Assembly (NCBI GenBank): GCA_017849585.1
Contig: JAFIGT010000030.1
Span: 62,001 to 126,000 of the forward strand
Length of the DNA stretch: 64,000 nucleotides
Reading direction: 5' to 3'
Source: Verrucomicrobium sp.
GTDB taxonomy: Bacteria; Verrucomicrobiota; Verrucomicrobiia; Methylacidiphilales; UBA1321
The notes under the pieces were generated by a model. The model was not told the origin of the DNA and did no database searches. It was given only the letters and a program-made list of their open reading frames with translations. A program made the position numbers and the translations under genes. Position 1 is the stretch's first letter, and each line of letters begins with the position of its first letter. Below are positions 15,317 to 23,411 of this stretch, one piece after another.

Positions 15317-17317
15317 ATGGGCACCGAATACGTTCTCCAACCCACCGGCGGACGTCCCTCCTCTGCCCACATCGATTACGCCGCCGCGCTCAATGAAGAG
15401 CAGTATAGCGCCGTCACGGCCACGCCCGGACCGATCCTCGTCATCGCCGGCGCGGGCAGCGGCAAGACGCGCACGCTCACTTACCGCGTCGCCTATCTCG
15501 TCGAGAACGGGGTCGAGCCGGAGAACATTCTGCTCCTCACTTTCACCAACAAGGCGGCCAAGGAGATGCTCCATCGGGTGGCGTCCCTGCTGCCGTACGA
15601 TATCTCGCGGCTTTGGGGCGGAACGTTCCATCACGTCGGCCATCGCATCCTGCGGCGTCACGCCAACCTGATCGGGTACGGCAACGACTTCACGATTCTC
15701 GATGCGGACGATTCCGCCGATCTCGCAGCGACGTGCCTCGCGGAAAGTGGACTTCCCACCGATGACAAGCGCCTGCCCAAGGGCGATGTGCTCACGAGTG
15801 TGTTCGGCCTGGCTGTGAACAAGGAAGAGGCGGTCGAAAAGATCATTGAGACGCAATTCCCCTATTTCAGCCAGTTCACCGAAGGTCTCGTCGTCAGCAA
15901 GCGACTCTATCAGGAGCGCAAGCGCCGCAACAACGTCATGGACTATGACGACTTGCTCGAACTCAGCGTGCGCTTGCTCACCGAGCATGAAAACATCCGG
16001 CTCTATTATCAGCAGCAATTCCAGCATGTGCTGGTCGATGAATATCAGGACACCAGCAGCGTGCAGGCCAATCTGACCAATACGCTGGCGGCGGTGCATC
16101 GGCAAATCATGGCCGTGGGTGATGATGCCCAGAGCATCTATTCGTGGCGCGGGGCAAACTTCAAAAATATCCTTTCGTTTCCGGAGCGCTATCCCGATGC
16201 GCGCGTGATTCGCATCGAGACGAATTACCGCAGCAGCCCGGAGATTCTTAATCTCGCCAATGTGGCCATCGCGGCCAATACCCAGCAATTCAAAAAGGAG
16301 CTTCGTTCCACGCGGCCCGCCAATCGCGCTCCGAAACCTGCGCTCGTCTGCCTCGGGAATGGAAACCAACAGGCACAATTTATCGCCCAACGCATTGGCG
16401 AACTTTACGAGGAAGGCGTGGAGCTCAACGAAATAGCGGTACTTTACCGCTCTCACTTCCACTCTCTCGAAGTGCAGATGGAACTCACGCGCCGGAACAT
16501 CCCGTTCGAACTCACCAGCGGATTGCGGTTCTTCGAGCAGGCACACGTGAAGGACGTCAGCTCCTACATCAAGCTCGCTCTCAATCCCAAGGATGAACTC
16601 GCGTTCAAGCGCATCGCCTCCATGCTGCCCGGTGTCGGCGCCAAGACCGCGGACAAACTCTGGCTCAAGATGCAGGACGGTGCCACGCTCGACCAGATCA
16701 AGCCGCCCCTCAAGGCCACGACGACGTGGAAACAATGGGCCGATACGCAAAAGCAGATCGCGGCACCCGAACTGAAGAACAAAACGTCCGAGCAAATCCA
16801 GATCGTCATCGACGCCATGTATCAGGATTACATGCAGGCTAAGTACACGAACTGGCAATCGCGTTTGGAGGATCTGAATCAGCTTCGCGCGTTCTCCGAG
16901 ACATTCGAAACGACAGAGGATTTCCTCGCGCAACTGGCCTTGCTTACCAATGTCGACGTCGGGCCCAAGGCTGAGAATTCCCGAGCTAGCCAGGCCAATT
17001 CCGAACCCAAAATTCGCCTCAGTACCGTCCACCAGGCCAAGGGGCTCGAATGGAAGGCTGTCTTTGTCATCATGCTCTGCGATGGCATGTTCCCCTCCTC
17101 CCGATCCGCTGAAACCGAGGAAGGCGTGGAGGAGGAACGCCGACTGTTTTACGTTGCGGTCACCCGCGCGAAGGATGAACTCTACCTCACTTACCCCGTG
17201 TTGCGCAGTATTGCCGGATCTGAAGAGCGCTGGCAGGAGCCGTCGCGATTCCTTGGGGAGCTGCCTCGCGATTTGACCAATCAATGGAAGATCGTCGCCC
17301 CGTCGGCCTTCCAATAA
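15317..17317 (+). CDS. uvrD: UvrD/PcrA-type SF1A DNA helicase
   Basis: The 666-residue protein has the full set of superfamily 1A helicase motifs: Q motif LNEEQYSAV, motif I AGAGSGKT, Ia TFTNKAAKEM, II DEYQDTS, III GDDAQSIYSWRG, IV ETNYRS, V TVHQAKGLEW and VI FYVAVTRAK. It is a 3'-5' helicase of repair and replication-fork processing. The start at 15317 was chosen because the region upstream is coding sequence of hisA. It is somewhat shorter than E. coli UvrD (720), chiefly at the C-terminus, and could be called PcrA or Rep. Confidence 0.93.
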   Translation: MGTEYVLQPTGGRPSSAHIDYAAALNEEQYSAVTATPGPILVIAGAGSGKTRTLTYRVAYLVENGVEPENILLLTFTNKAAKEMLHRVASLLPYDISRLWGGTFHHVGHRILRRHANLIGYGNDFTILDADDSADLAATCLAESGLPTDDKRLPKGDVLTSVFGLAVNKEEAVEKIIETQFPYFSQFTEGLVVSKRLYQERKRRNNVMDYDDLLELSVRLLTEHENIRLYYQQQFQHVLVDEYQDTSSVQANLTNTLAAVHRQIMAVGDDAQSIYSWRGANFKNILSFPERYPDARVIRIETNYRSSPEILNLANVAIAANTQQFKKELRSTRPANRAPKPALVCLGNGNQQAQFIAQRIGELYEEGVELNEIAVLYRSHFHSLEVQMELTRRNIPFELTSGLRFFEQAHVKDVSSYIKLALNPKDELAFKRIASMLPGVGAKTADKLWLKMQDGATLDQIKPPLKATTTWKQWADTQKQIAAPELKNKTSEQIQIVIDAMYQDYMQAKYTNWQSRLEDLNQLRAFSETFETTEDFLAQLALLTNVDVGPKAENSRASQANSEPKIRLSTVHQAKGLEWKAVFVIMLCDGMFPSSRSAETEEGVEEERRLFYVAVTRAKDELYLTYPVLRSIAGSEERWQEPSRFLGELPRDLTNQWKIVAPSAFQ

Positions 17318-17322
17318 GAATC

Positions 17323-18228
17323 ATGAGCACGAGTGGCCCGGAGATCGTTTTTGTCGTTGGCCCCACCGGAGTCGGCAAAAGCGACATCGCGCTGCAATTG
17401 GCCCGCCGCTTGAACGCTGCCATTCTCGTGATGGACTCAATGCAGGTCTATCGCGGGGCGAATATCGGTACGAGCAAACCTTCCCGAGCCGAACAACAGG
17501 AAATCGCCCACGGTGGTCTCGATCTCGTGGACATCGGCGAATCGTTCGATGTTGGCGGATACCTCAAGCACGCTGATTTCTTTCTCGACCGTTGCAGCCG
17601 GATTGGCCAATCGGTGGTGATCGTTGGGGGCACCGGCCTCTATTATCGCGCGCTCACTCAGGGATTGTGCGAAGCCCCTTCGGCCGCGAACGAGTTGCGG
17701 GAATTACTGGCGCAAATGACGTTGGAGGAATTACAAAAGCGTCTGGCCGAGACCGATCCCGAGATTGTGCCACATCTTGACCTCAAAAATCCCCGTCGCA
17801 TCGCGCGAGCGATTGAGGTGATGGAGACGACGGGAATCTCTTTGCGAAAATGGCAACAGGACACCAAGCCACCCCTCGTTAAGAGCTTTCGCACTTTTTA
17901 CATCGAACGCGACAAGAGCGATCTTCACGCCCGCATCAATCAGCGCGTTGACCACATGTTCGAGGCTGGTTGGGTGGAGGAAGTCCGGACCTTGGTTGAG
18001 CGCCATGGGCTCGACGCCTTACTGAATTTTCCCGCCATCGGCTACCCGGAAATTGCCGCCTGGTTACAATCTGGTGGCGACTTGCATCCGGTCAAGGAAG
18101 CAATCGCCTTGGCCACCCGCCAGTACGCCAAGCGCCAGTTGACATGGTTCCGGCGGGAAAGTAAGCTAATATCCGTACCGATGGCCCCCAACGAACTTTC
18201 CACCGCCTCCGCGGAACGTCTCCTTTGA
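17323..18228 (+). CDS. miaA: tRNA dimethylallyltransferase
   Basis: The 301-residue enzyme isopentenylates A37 of tRNAs reading UNN codons. The P-loop is VVGPTGVGKSD, followed by DSMQVYRGANIGTSKP and GGTGLYYRALTQG, all family marks. The start at 17323 follows the helicase stop by 5 bp. Its stop overlaps the next start (TTGA). The miaA-hflX neighbourhood is common in bacteria. Confidence 0.95.
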   Translation: MSTSGPEIVFVVGPTGVGKSDIALQLARRLNAAILVMDSMQVYRGANIGTSKPSRAEQQEIAHGGLDLVDIGESFDVGGYLKHADFFLDRCSRIGQSVVIVGGTGLYYRALTQGLCEAPSAANELRELLAQMTLEELQKRLAETDPEIVPHLDLKNPRRIARAIEVMETTGISLRKWQQDTKPPLVKSFRTFYIERDKSDLHARINQRVDHMFEAGWVEEVRTLVERHGLDALLNFPAIGYPEIAAWLQSGGDLHPVKEAIALATRQYAKRQLTWFRRESKLISVPMAPNELSTASAERLL

Positions 18229-19568
18229 AGACGCTACACCGCACAGCCCCCGAGCAGACGAAGGAGCGCGCGCTTCTTGTCGGTCTCGAACGCGCCAGCC
18301 TCGACCATTGGGAGCAAGCTGAATCATTGACGGAACTGGGTGAACTCGTCAAAAGCGCCGGAGGCGAAGTCGCCCACACGGCCATCCAGAAACTCGAACG
18401 GCCTACCGCCTCGTGCTACATTGGCAGCGGCAAGGCGGAGGAACTGGCCGGGTATTGCGGCAAAAACAACATCCAGTCCGTTGTGTTTGACGACGAACTC
18501 AGCCCCGCCCAAAGCCGCAATCTCGAGCGCATCATTGGCCGCAAGGTCATTGACCGTACCCAGCTTATTCTCGATATTTTCGCCCAACGCGCCAAATCGC
18601 GCGAAGGAAAGCTGCAGATCGAGCTCGCGCAATTGCAATATCTGCTCCCGCGCCTGACGCGCATGTGGACCCACCTGTCGCGTCAAAGCGGCGGAATTGG
18701 TACCCGTGGCCCCGGTGAAACGCAGTTGGAAGTCGACCGTCGTCGCGTCATGGAAAAGATCGCCCGGCTTGAACGCGAGCTCGAGGAAGTGCGCCAGCAT
18801 CGTAGCGTGCAGCGCGCTGGCCGCCTGCGCCAGCACTGGCCAATCGTATCGCTCGTGGGCTACACGAACGCGGGTAAATCAACCCTGCTCAACCGCCTCA
18901 CCGACGCCGAGGTTTACGCGGCGGATAAGCTTTTCGCTACGCTCGATCCCACCACGCGCCAGTTCACCCTGCCGAACAAGCAGAAGATCCTGCTCTCCGA
19001 TACGGTCGGATTTCTCAAGAAACTGCCGCACCATCTGATCGAATCGTTCAAGGCCACACTCGAGGAAGTGGCCGAGGCTGACTTGTTGCTGCACGTCGTG
19101 GACCTCAGTCATGATCTCTACGAAACGCAGATCACAGCCGTGAATACGGTACTCGAGGAGATCAACGCCTTCGGCAAGCAAACCGTTCTCATTTTCAATA
19201 AGATCGATCAGGTGGAAAATCCCGCGCTGGTCGAGCACGTCCTGCGCACGCATCAGCACTCCGTAGCCATCTCCGCCCAGACGGGCGAGGGCTTGGAGCA
19301 ACTGCTCCATGAAATCGAACATCAGGTCCGCTCATGGCGCTTGCGGGTCAAACTCATCATTCCCAATAACGAAACCGCCTTGCTCGCAGAGCTCCACCGT
19401 ACCGGCCGCGTCATCGACAAGAGCTACATCGACGACACGGTCCATGTCACCGCCCACATACCGCCACAGTTGCAGGGACGCGTGAAAAACTATATGGTCG
19501 AGGATCATGACGACTCAGCTCATTCGGGAAATGGACCCGCAGGAAAGGCCTCGGGAAAGACTGCTTAA
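18225..19568 (+). CDS. hflX: Ribosome-associated GTPase HflX
   Basis: The 447-residue protein starts with TTG overlapping the miaA stop. An N-terminal HflX domain (to about 200) with GSGKAEEL and a glycine-rich GGIGTRGPGETQLE linker precedes a G domain with GYTNAGKST (G1), DTVGFLKKLP (G3) and FNKIDQV (G4). HflX binds 50S subunits and can split or rescue stalled ribosomes. The last 20 codons overlap radC and give a low-complexity tail (HSGNGPAGKASGKTA) beyond the conserved end. Confidence 0.94.
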   Translation: MKTLHRTAPEQTKERALLVGLERASLDHWEQAESLTELGELVKSAGGEVAHTAIQKLERPTASCYIGSGKAEELAGYCGKNNIQSVVFDDELSPAQSRNLERIIGRKVIDRTQLILDIFAQRAKSREGKLQIELAQLQYLLPRLTRMWTHLSRQSGGIGTRGPGETQLEVDRRRVMEKIARLERELEEVRQHRSVQRAGRLRQHWPIVSLVGYTNAGKSTLLNRLTDAEVYAADKLFATLDPTTRQFTLPNKQKILLSDTVGFLKKLPHHLIESFKATLEEVAEADLLLHVVDLSHDLYETQITAVNTVLEEINAFGKQTVLIFNKIDQVENPALVEHVLRTHQHSVAISAQTGEGLEQLLHEIEHQVRSWRLRVKLIIPNNETALLAELHRTGRVIDKSYIDDTVHVTAHIPPQLQGRVKNYMVEDHDDSAHSGNGPAGKASGKTA

Positions 19569-20208
19569 GCAGGGCGCCGAAAGCCTCAAGACATCCGAGT
19601 TGATCGCCATTCTCCTGCGCACTGGCATGAAGGGCGCTTCCGCACTCGATGTCGCGGAAAAAATGCTTAGCCAATACGGCCACTCCCTCGAAGCGCTCAG
19701 CCGCGCTTCGGTCAACGAACTCGCCAGGATCAAGGCCGTTGGCCAGACCAAGGCGATCCAACTTAAGGCTGCCTTTACGCTCGGCGCCCGGTTAAGCCGT
19801 TCCGCCGCTGAATCCCGCACCGTGGAAACCCCGGAGGATGTCTATGCTCTGCTCGGCGAGGAAATGCGCCTGCTTGATTACGAGAGCGTACGCGTCATCT
19901 CGGTGAATACACGCTACAAATTTCTCGCTGTCGATGAGATCTCCAATGGAACGCTCAACTCCAGCGTCTTCCACCCCCGCGAAGCATTTCGTCACGCCAT
20001 CGGACGCCAAGCGTACGGCGTGATTCTCGTGCACAATCATCCCTCCGGTGATCCCTCCCCATCGAAGGCGGATCGCGAGGTCACCCGCCAGTTGAAAGCT
20101 GCCGGTGACGTCTTGCAGATTGAGGTTCTGGACCACATTATTCTCGGAGCCCCACGAGCGAATCAGCCCCAGGCATGGTTCAGCTTCCGACAACAAGGCT
20201 TGCTTTAA
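19507..20208 (+). CDS. radC: RadC family JAB-domain protein
   Basis: The 233-residue protein has an N-terminal helix-hairpin-helix region (about 20-95) and a C-terminal MPN+/JAMM domain with the metalloprotease-like motif HNHPSGDPSPSKAD. RadC is often listed as DNA repair protein, but its biochemical role is unsettled. The core block RERLLKQGAESL lies inside the region that overlaps hflX, so the 62-bp overlap is real even if the start were at the later ATG (codon 9, 19531). Confidence 0.92.
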   Translation: MTTQLIREMDPQERPRERLLKQGAESLKTSELIAILLRTGMKGASALDVAEKMLSQYGHSLEALSRASVNELARIKAVGQTKAIQLKAAFTLGARLSRSAAESRTVETPEDVYALLGEEMRLLDYESVRVISVNTRYKFLAVDEISNGTLNSSVFHPREAFRHAIGRQAYGVILVHNHPSGDPSPSKADREVTRQLKAAGDVLQIEVLDHIILGAPRANQPQAWFSFRQQGLL

Positions 20209-20214
20209 AAATTT

Positions 20215-21015
20215 ATGAACTCGACTCTTATTCATCCCAGCGCCGTCATTGATCCCACGGCGCAACTCGGCCGCAATGTGCGAGTCGGTCCCGGTGCGGT
20301 CATCGAAGCTGGTTGCGTGATCGGCGACGACTGCGAAATCCGCGCGCATGCCATCATCACCGGCGGTGCTCAGCTCGGTGTGGGCAACCAGATCGGCTAT
20401 AGTGCCGTAGTCGGTGCGGAACCGCAGGATCTCGGTTACAAGGGCGCTCCGACACGCGTTGTGATCGGCGACCGCAACATCCTGCGTGAACTGGTGACCA
20501 TTCATCGCGGCACGAAGGAAGGAACCGAGACCGTACTCGGTAACGATAATTTCCTGATGGCAGGAGCGCATGTGGCGCACAATTGCCGTGTTGGCAACCA
20601 TGTCATCATTGTGAATAACGTCCTGCTTGCCGGTCACGTGGAAGTCCACGACCGCGCATTCCTTGGCGGCGGTTCGGTAGTGCACCAATTCACCCGCATT
20701 GGCGAACTCGCCATCATGCGCGGCCTCACGCGCATCGGCAAGGATCTGCCCCCCTATTTCATGGCGGTTACAACCAATCGCGTCTCCGGCCTGAACCGGG
20801 TCGGCCTCAAGCGATCAGGCCATGCCCCCGATGTCCGCCGCAGTATCCAAGAGGCCTACAATACCCTCTATCGTTCCGGCCTCAACATCTCGCAGGCCGT
20901 GGAAAAGCTCGAGAAGGAATCCACCGTTCCGGAAGTGCAAAAGATCCTCGCCTTCATCCGCTCCTCCAAACGCGGCATCTGCACCGCCACCCATCGCGAT
21001 GACGAGGAAGATTAA
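20215..21015 (+). CDS. lpxA: UDP-N-acetylglucosamine acyltransferase
   Basis: The 266-residue left-handed beta-helix protein performs the first step of lipid A synthesis. Hexapeptide repeats run from about residue 8 to 180, with the catalytic His122 in HVAHNCRVGN and the GLNRVGLKR block at the start of the helical C-terminal domain. It shows that the organism makes lipid A, and so has an outer membrane. Other lpx genes are not beside it. Confidence 0.95.
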   Translation: MNSTLIHPSAVIDPTAQLGRNVRVGPGAVIEAGCVIGDDCEIRAHAIITGGAQLGVGNQIGYSAVVGAEPQDLGYKGAPTRVVIGDRNILRELVTIHRGTKEGTETVLGNDNFLMAGAHVAHNCRVGNHVIIVNNVLLAGHVEVHDRAFLGGGSVVHQFTRIGELAIMRGLTRIGKDLPPYFMAVTTNRVSGLNRVGLKRSGHAPDVRRSIQEAYNTLYRSGLNISQAVEKLEKESTVPEVQKILAFIRSSKRGICTATHRDDEED

Positions 21016-21033
21016 ACCCCGATACCCCCCTTT

Positions 21034-21753
21034 ATGTTAAAAGCCGTTATTCTTGCTGCCGGTAAAGGTACCCGCATGAACACCCTCACCGCTGAACTGC
21101 CCAAGCCCATGCTCGCAGTTCAGGGAAAACCGATCCTGCAGCACATCATTGAAGGACTTCGCGATCACGCCCACGTCCGCCATTTTTTCATCATCATCGG
21201 TTATCAGGGAGATGTGATCAAAAAACATTTCGGCGATGGCAGCCAGTGGAAAGTCTCCATCACCTACGGCGTGCAGGAAGTGCAGAACGGCACCGGCAAA
21301 GCTCCCGAACTGGCAGCTTCCTGGATTGGCCGGGAGCGGTTTCTCCTCACCTATGGCGACATCCTAATCGATCCGAGCGACTACGGCTATCTGCACGACC
21401 AGTTTGCCGGCGACGGCGTGATTGCGCTCAAGGCGGGCGAGGATCTATCCAAGGGCGGCGCTGTCGTGCTCGATACGGAAGACTGGATGATTGATCTGGT
21501 CGAAAAATCGACGCAACCACCGCCCAATTCCTATTACAACGCGGGTATCTACCTTTTCACTCCGGGTATTTTCGAATACACTGCCCGGCTGGAGAAATCG
21601 CCCCGCGGAGAATACGAACTGACAGATGCCCTTAAGGCGTTGACCAGTTCGGGTGGTCGCATTCGCGGCGTGCAACTGCGCAAGCGTTGGGTTGATGTGC
21701 GCGATCCGGAAGTTTTGGCTTCATTGAATCAAAAAACGGATTTCGCCCCGTAA
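21034..21753 (+). CDS. Sugar-nucleotidyltransferase (RmlA/GMPP-like)
   Basis: The 239-residue protein is a nucleotidyltransferase of the NTP_transferase family: VILAAGKGTRM at the N-terminus, the Lys in ELPKPML, and the YGDILID metal/nucleotide site. It has no C-terminal hexapeptide repeats. Family members make NDP-sugars such as dTDP-glucose, GDP-mannose or NDP-MurNAc; the specific sugar cannot be told. It follows lpxA by 18 bp and precedes the recombinase gene by 3 bp. Confidence 0.85.
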   Translation: MLKAVILAAGKGTRMNTLTAELPKPMLAVQGKPILQHIIEGLRDHAHVRHFFIIIGYQGDVIKKHFGDGSQWKVSITYGVQEVQNGTGKAPELAASWIGRERFLLTYGDILIDPSDYGYLHDQFAGDGVIALKAGEDLSKGGAVVLDTEDWMIDLVEKSTQPPPNSYYNAGIYLFTPGIFEYTARLEKSPRGEYELTDALKALTSSGGRIRGVQLRKRWVDVRDPEVLASLNQKTDFAP

Positions 21754-21756
21754 GGA

Positions 21757-22695
21757 ATGACCGCCCCTGACTCCCAGCCCGCTCCACTGCTCTGGGGCGA
21801 CGAGATTGAGGACTGTCTCGCTACCCTCGCCACGGAGAAGAGTCACGCGGTCAATACCCAACTCATCAACCGCATCGCCCTGGAGAGTTTCAGCGCGTGG
21901 TGCGAAAAGGGTGGCCTTCGAGACCTAGCTGCCCTGCAGCTCACGGATGTGCAAACCTTCCTGCGTGAGCGCCGACGGGAGCGAGATCTTGCTCCAGCCT
22001 CATTGAAGGTTCTAGTGGTCGCACTCAAACATTTCTTCGGCCATCTCTATCGTGAGAAACGACTTGAGACAAACCTCACGGAGACGCTTGATATACCGAA
22101 GCTGCCGCAGCATTTGCCGGAAACATTGAGCGAGGAAGAAGTCGACCAACTGCTGGGTGTCAACTTTCCAGAGACACCCCTCGGCCTCCGAGACCATGCG
22201 ATCATCGAGCTACTCTACTCCAGTGGATTGCGCGCTTCCGAAATGGTCAATATCCGGCTGGAGAATTATTTGCCCACCGAGAAATTCATCCGCGTTATCG
22301 GCAAGGGCAACAAGGAACGATTGGTCCCAGTCGGCACCAAGGCGGCGGAAGCCATCGACCACTATCTGGATCAAGGCCGTCCCCGGCTCGTTGGCCCGCG
22401 CACTGGAGGAGAAATATTCCTCGGTCAGCATGGCCGCAAGCTGACAACTGCTCGATTGTGGCAGATCGTAAAGGATATTTTCCAGCTCTCCGGACTACAA
22501 AAGAATGTTTATCCCCACGCCCTGCGCCATTCTTTTGCCACACATTTGCTATCGCATGGCGCGGATTTGCGCGCTATTCAGGAAATGCTCGGTCATGCGA
22601 GCCTGGCCACCACACAAATCTACACCCATGTCGATCAGATCCGATTGCGCCAAATTCATCAGCAATTTCATCCCCGCGCCAAGTTAACGTCATGA
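21757..22695 (+). CDS. Tyrosine recombinase of the XerC/XerD type
   Basis: The 312-residue protein has an N-terminal SAM-like core-binding domain (about 15-110) and a C-terminal catalytic domain. All catalytic residues are visible: Arg159 (SSGLRASE), Lys183 (GKGNKERLVP), His254 and Arg257 (HALRHSF), His280 (MLGHASL) and Tyr289 (TQIYTHV). Such proteins resolve chromosome dimers at dif. Its place in a housekeeping operon argues for a true Xer and not a mobile-element integrase. Whether it is XerC or XerD is not clear. Its stop overlaps the rnc start (ATGA). Confidence 0.92.
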   Translation: MTAPDSQPAPLLWGDEIEDCLATLATEKSHAVNTQLINRIALESFSAWCEKGGLRDLAALQLTDVQTFLRERRRERDLAPASLKVLVVALKHFFGHLYREKRLETNLTETLDIPKLPQHLPETLSEEEVDQLLGVNFPETPLGLRDHAIIELLYSSGLRASEMVNIRLENYLPTEKFIRVIGKGNKERLVPVGTKAAEAIDHYLDQGRPRLVGPRTGGEIFLGQHGRKLTTARLWQIVKDIFQLSGLQKNVYPHALRHSFATHLLSHGADLRAIQEMLGHASLATTQIYTHVDQIRLRQIHQQFHPRAKLTS

Positions 22696-23411
22696 GCCTC
22701 GAACTAATTCAATCCCGCCTCGAATATACCTTCAAACATCCCGAGCTTCTGCAGGAGGCACTAACCCATCCGTCTTACGGTCACGAATTGCGGCAACAAG
22801 CGCCGGACAATCAGAGGCTTGAATTTCTCGGCGATGCCGTACTGCAGTTGGCTATCACACAACGCCTTTTCGATCTTTTTCCCAATTTGCCGGAGGGCCA
22901 GCTCACCATGTTGCGTGCCCGGTTGGTCAACCGCGTTCAGTTGCAGACACTCGCGGAGTCGTTGGAATTGGGAGCTTCGCTTGTTCTGGGCAAGGGCGAG
23001 GAAATGAATGCGGGGCGTACCCGCAGTTCCAATCTAGCTGATGCCATGGAAGCGGTCTTCGGCGCGGTTTTTCAGGATGCCGGATGGGAAATTGCCCGCG
23101 ATGTGGTTTTACGGCTATTGAATCCCGCCATTGCGGCCATTGACCGAAAAAACACCTCGGAAAATCCAAAGGGCGATCTGCAAGAATTTCTGCAAACGAC
23201 CGGCGGCGAACCGCCCGAGTACCGTTGCGAATCCGAACAAGGTCCGGCCCATGCCCGCCAGTTCGAAGTCTCCGTGCACTGGAAGGGAAGCGAACTCGGC
23301 CGTGGTGTCGGCCAGAGCAAGAAGGAGGCGGAAATCAGCGCGGCACGGGCGGCATTAGCGTCTCGTAGCCGGCTCGAATCCGTGCGCGAGTCTGATCATA
23401 AAACTCCTTGA
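22692..23411 (+). CDS. rnc: Ribonuclease III
   Basis: The 239-residue protein has a catalytic domain with the signature NQRLEFLGDAVL (Glu44, Asp48) and second metal site NLADAMEAVFGA (Asp117, Glu120), followed by a double-stranded-RNA-binding domain (about 160-230, ending QSKKEAEISAARAAL). It cleaves dsRNA in rRNA processing and mRNA decay. The ATG at 22692 overlaps the recombinase stop. The last 77 bp overlap the 3' end of glnE on the other strand. Confidence 0.95.
   Translation: MSLELIQSRLEYTFKHPELLQEALTHPSYGHELRQQAPDNQRLEFLGDAVLQLAITQRLFDLFPNLPEGQLTMLRARLVNRVQLQTLAESLELGASLVLGKGEEMNAGRTRSSNLADAMEAVFGAVFQDAGWEIARDVVLRLLNPAIAAIDRKNTSENPKGDLQEFLQTTGGEPPEYRCESEQGPAHARQFEVSVHWKGSELGRGVGQSKKEAEISAARAALASRSRLESVRESDHKTP

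Noticed and set aside
15290-17314. A 674-codon minus-strand frame opposite uvrD
   Set aside because: The plus-strand helicase has every conserved motif; the antisense frame is a by-product of codon bias.
21757-22695. Integrase of a mobile element
   Set aside because: The recombinase sits in a tight housekeeping operon (overlapping rnc) with no attachment site, tRNA or phage-like genes around it.
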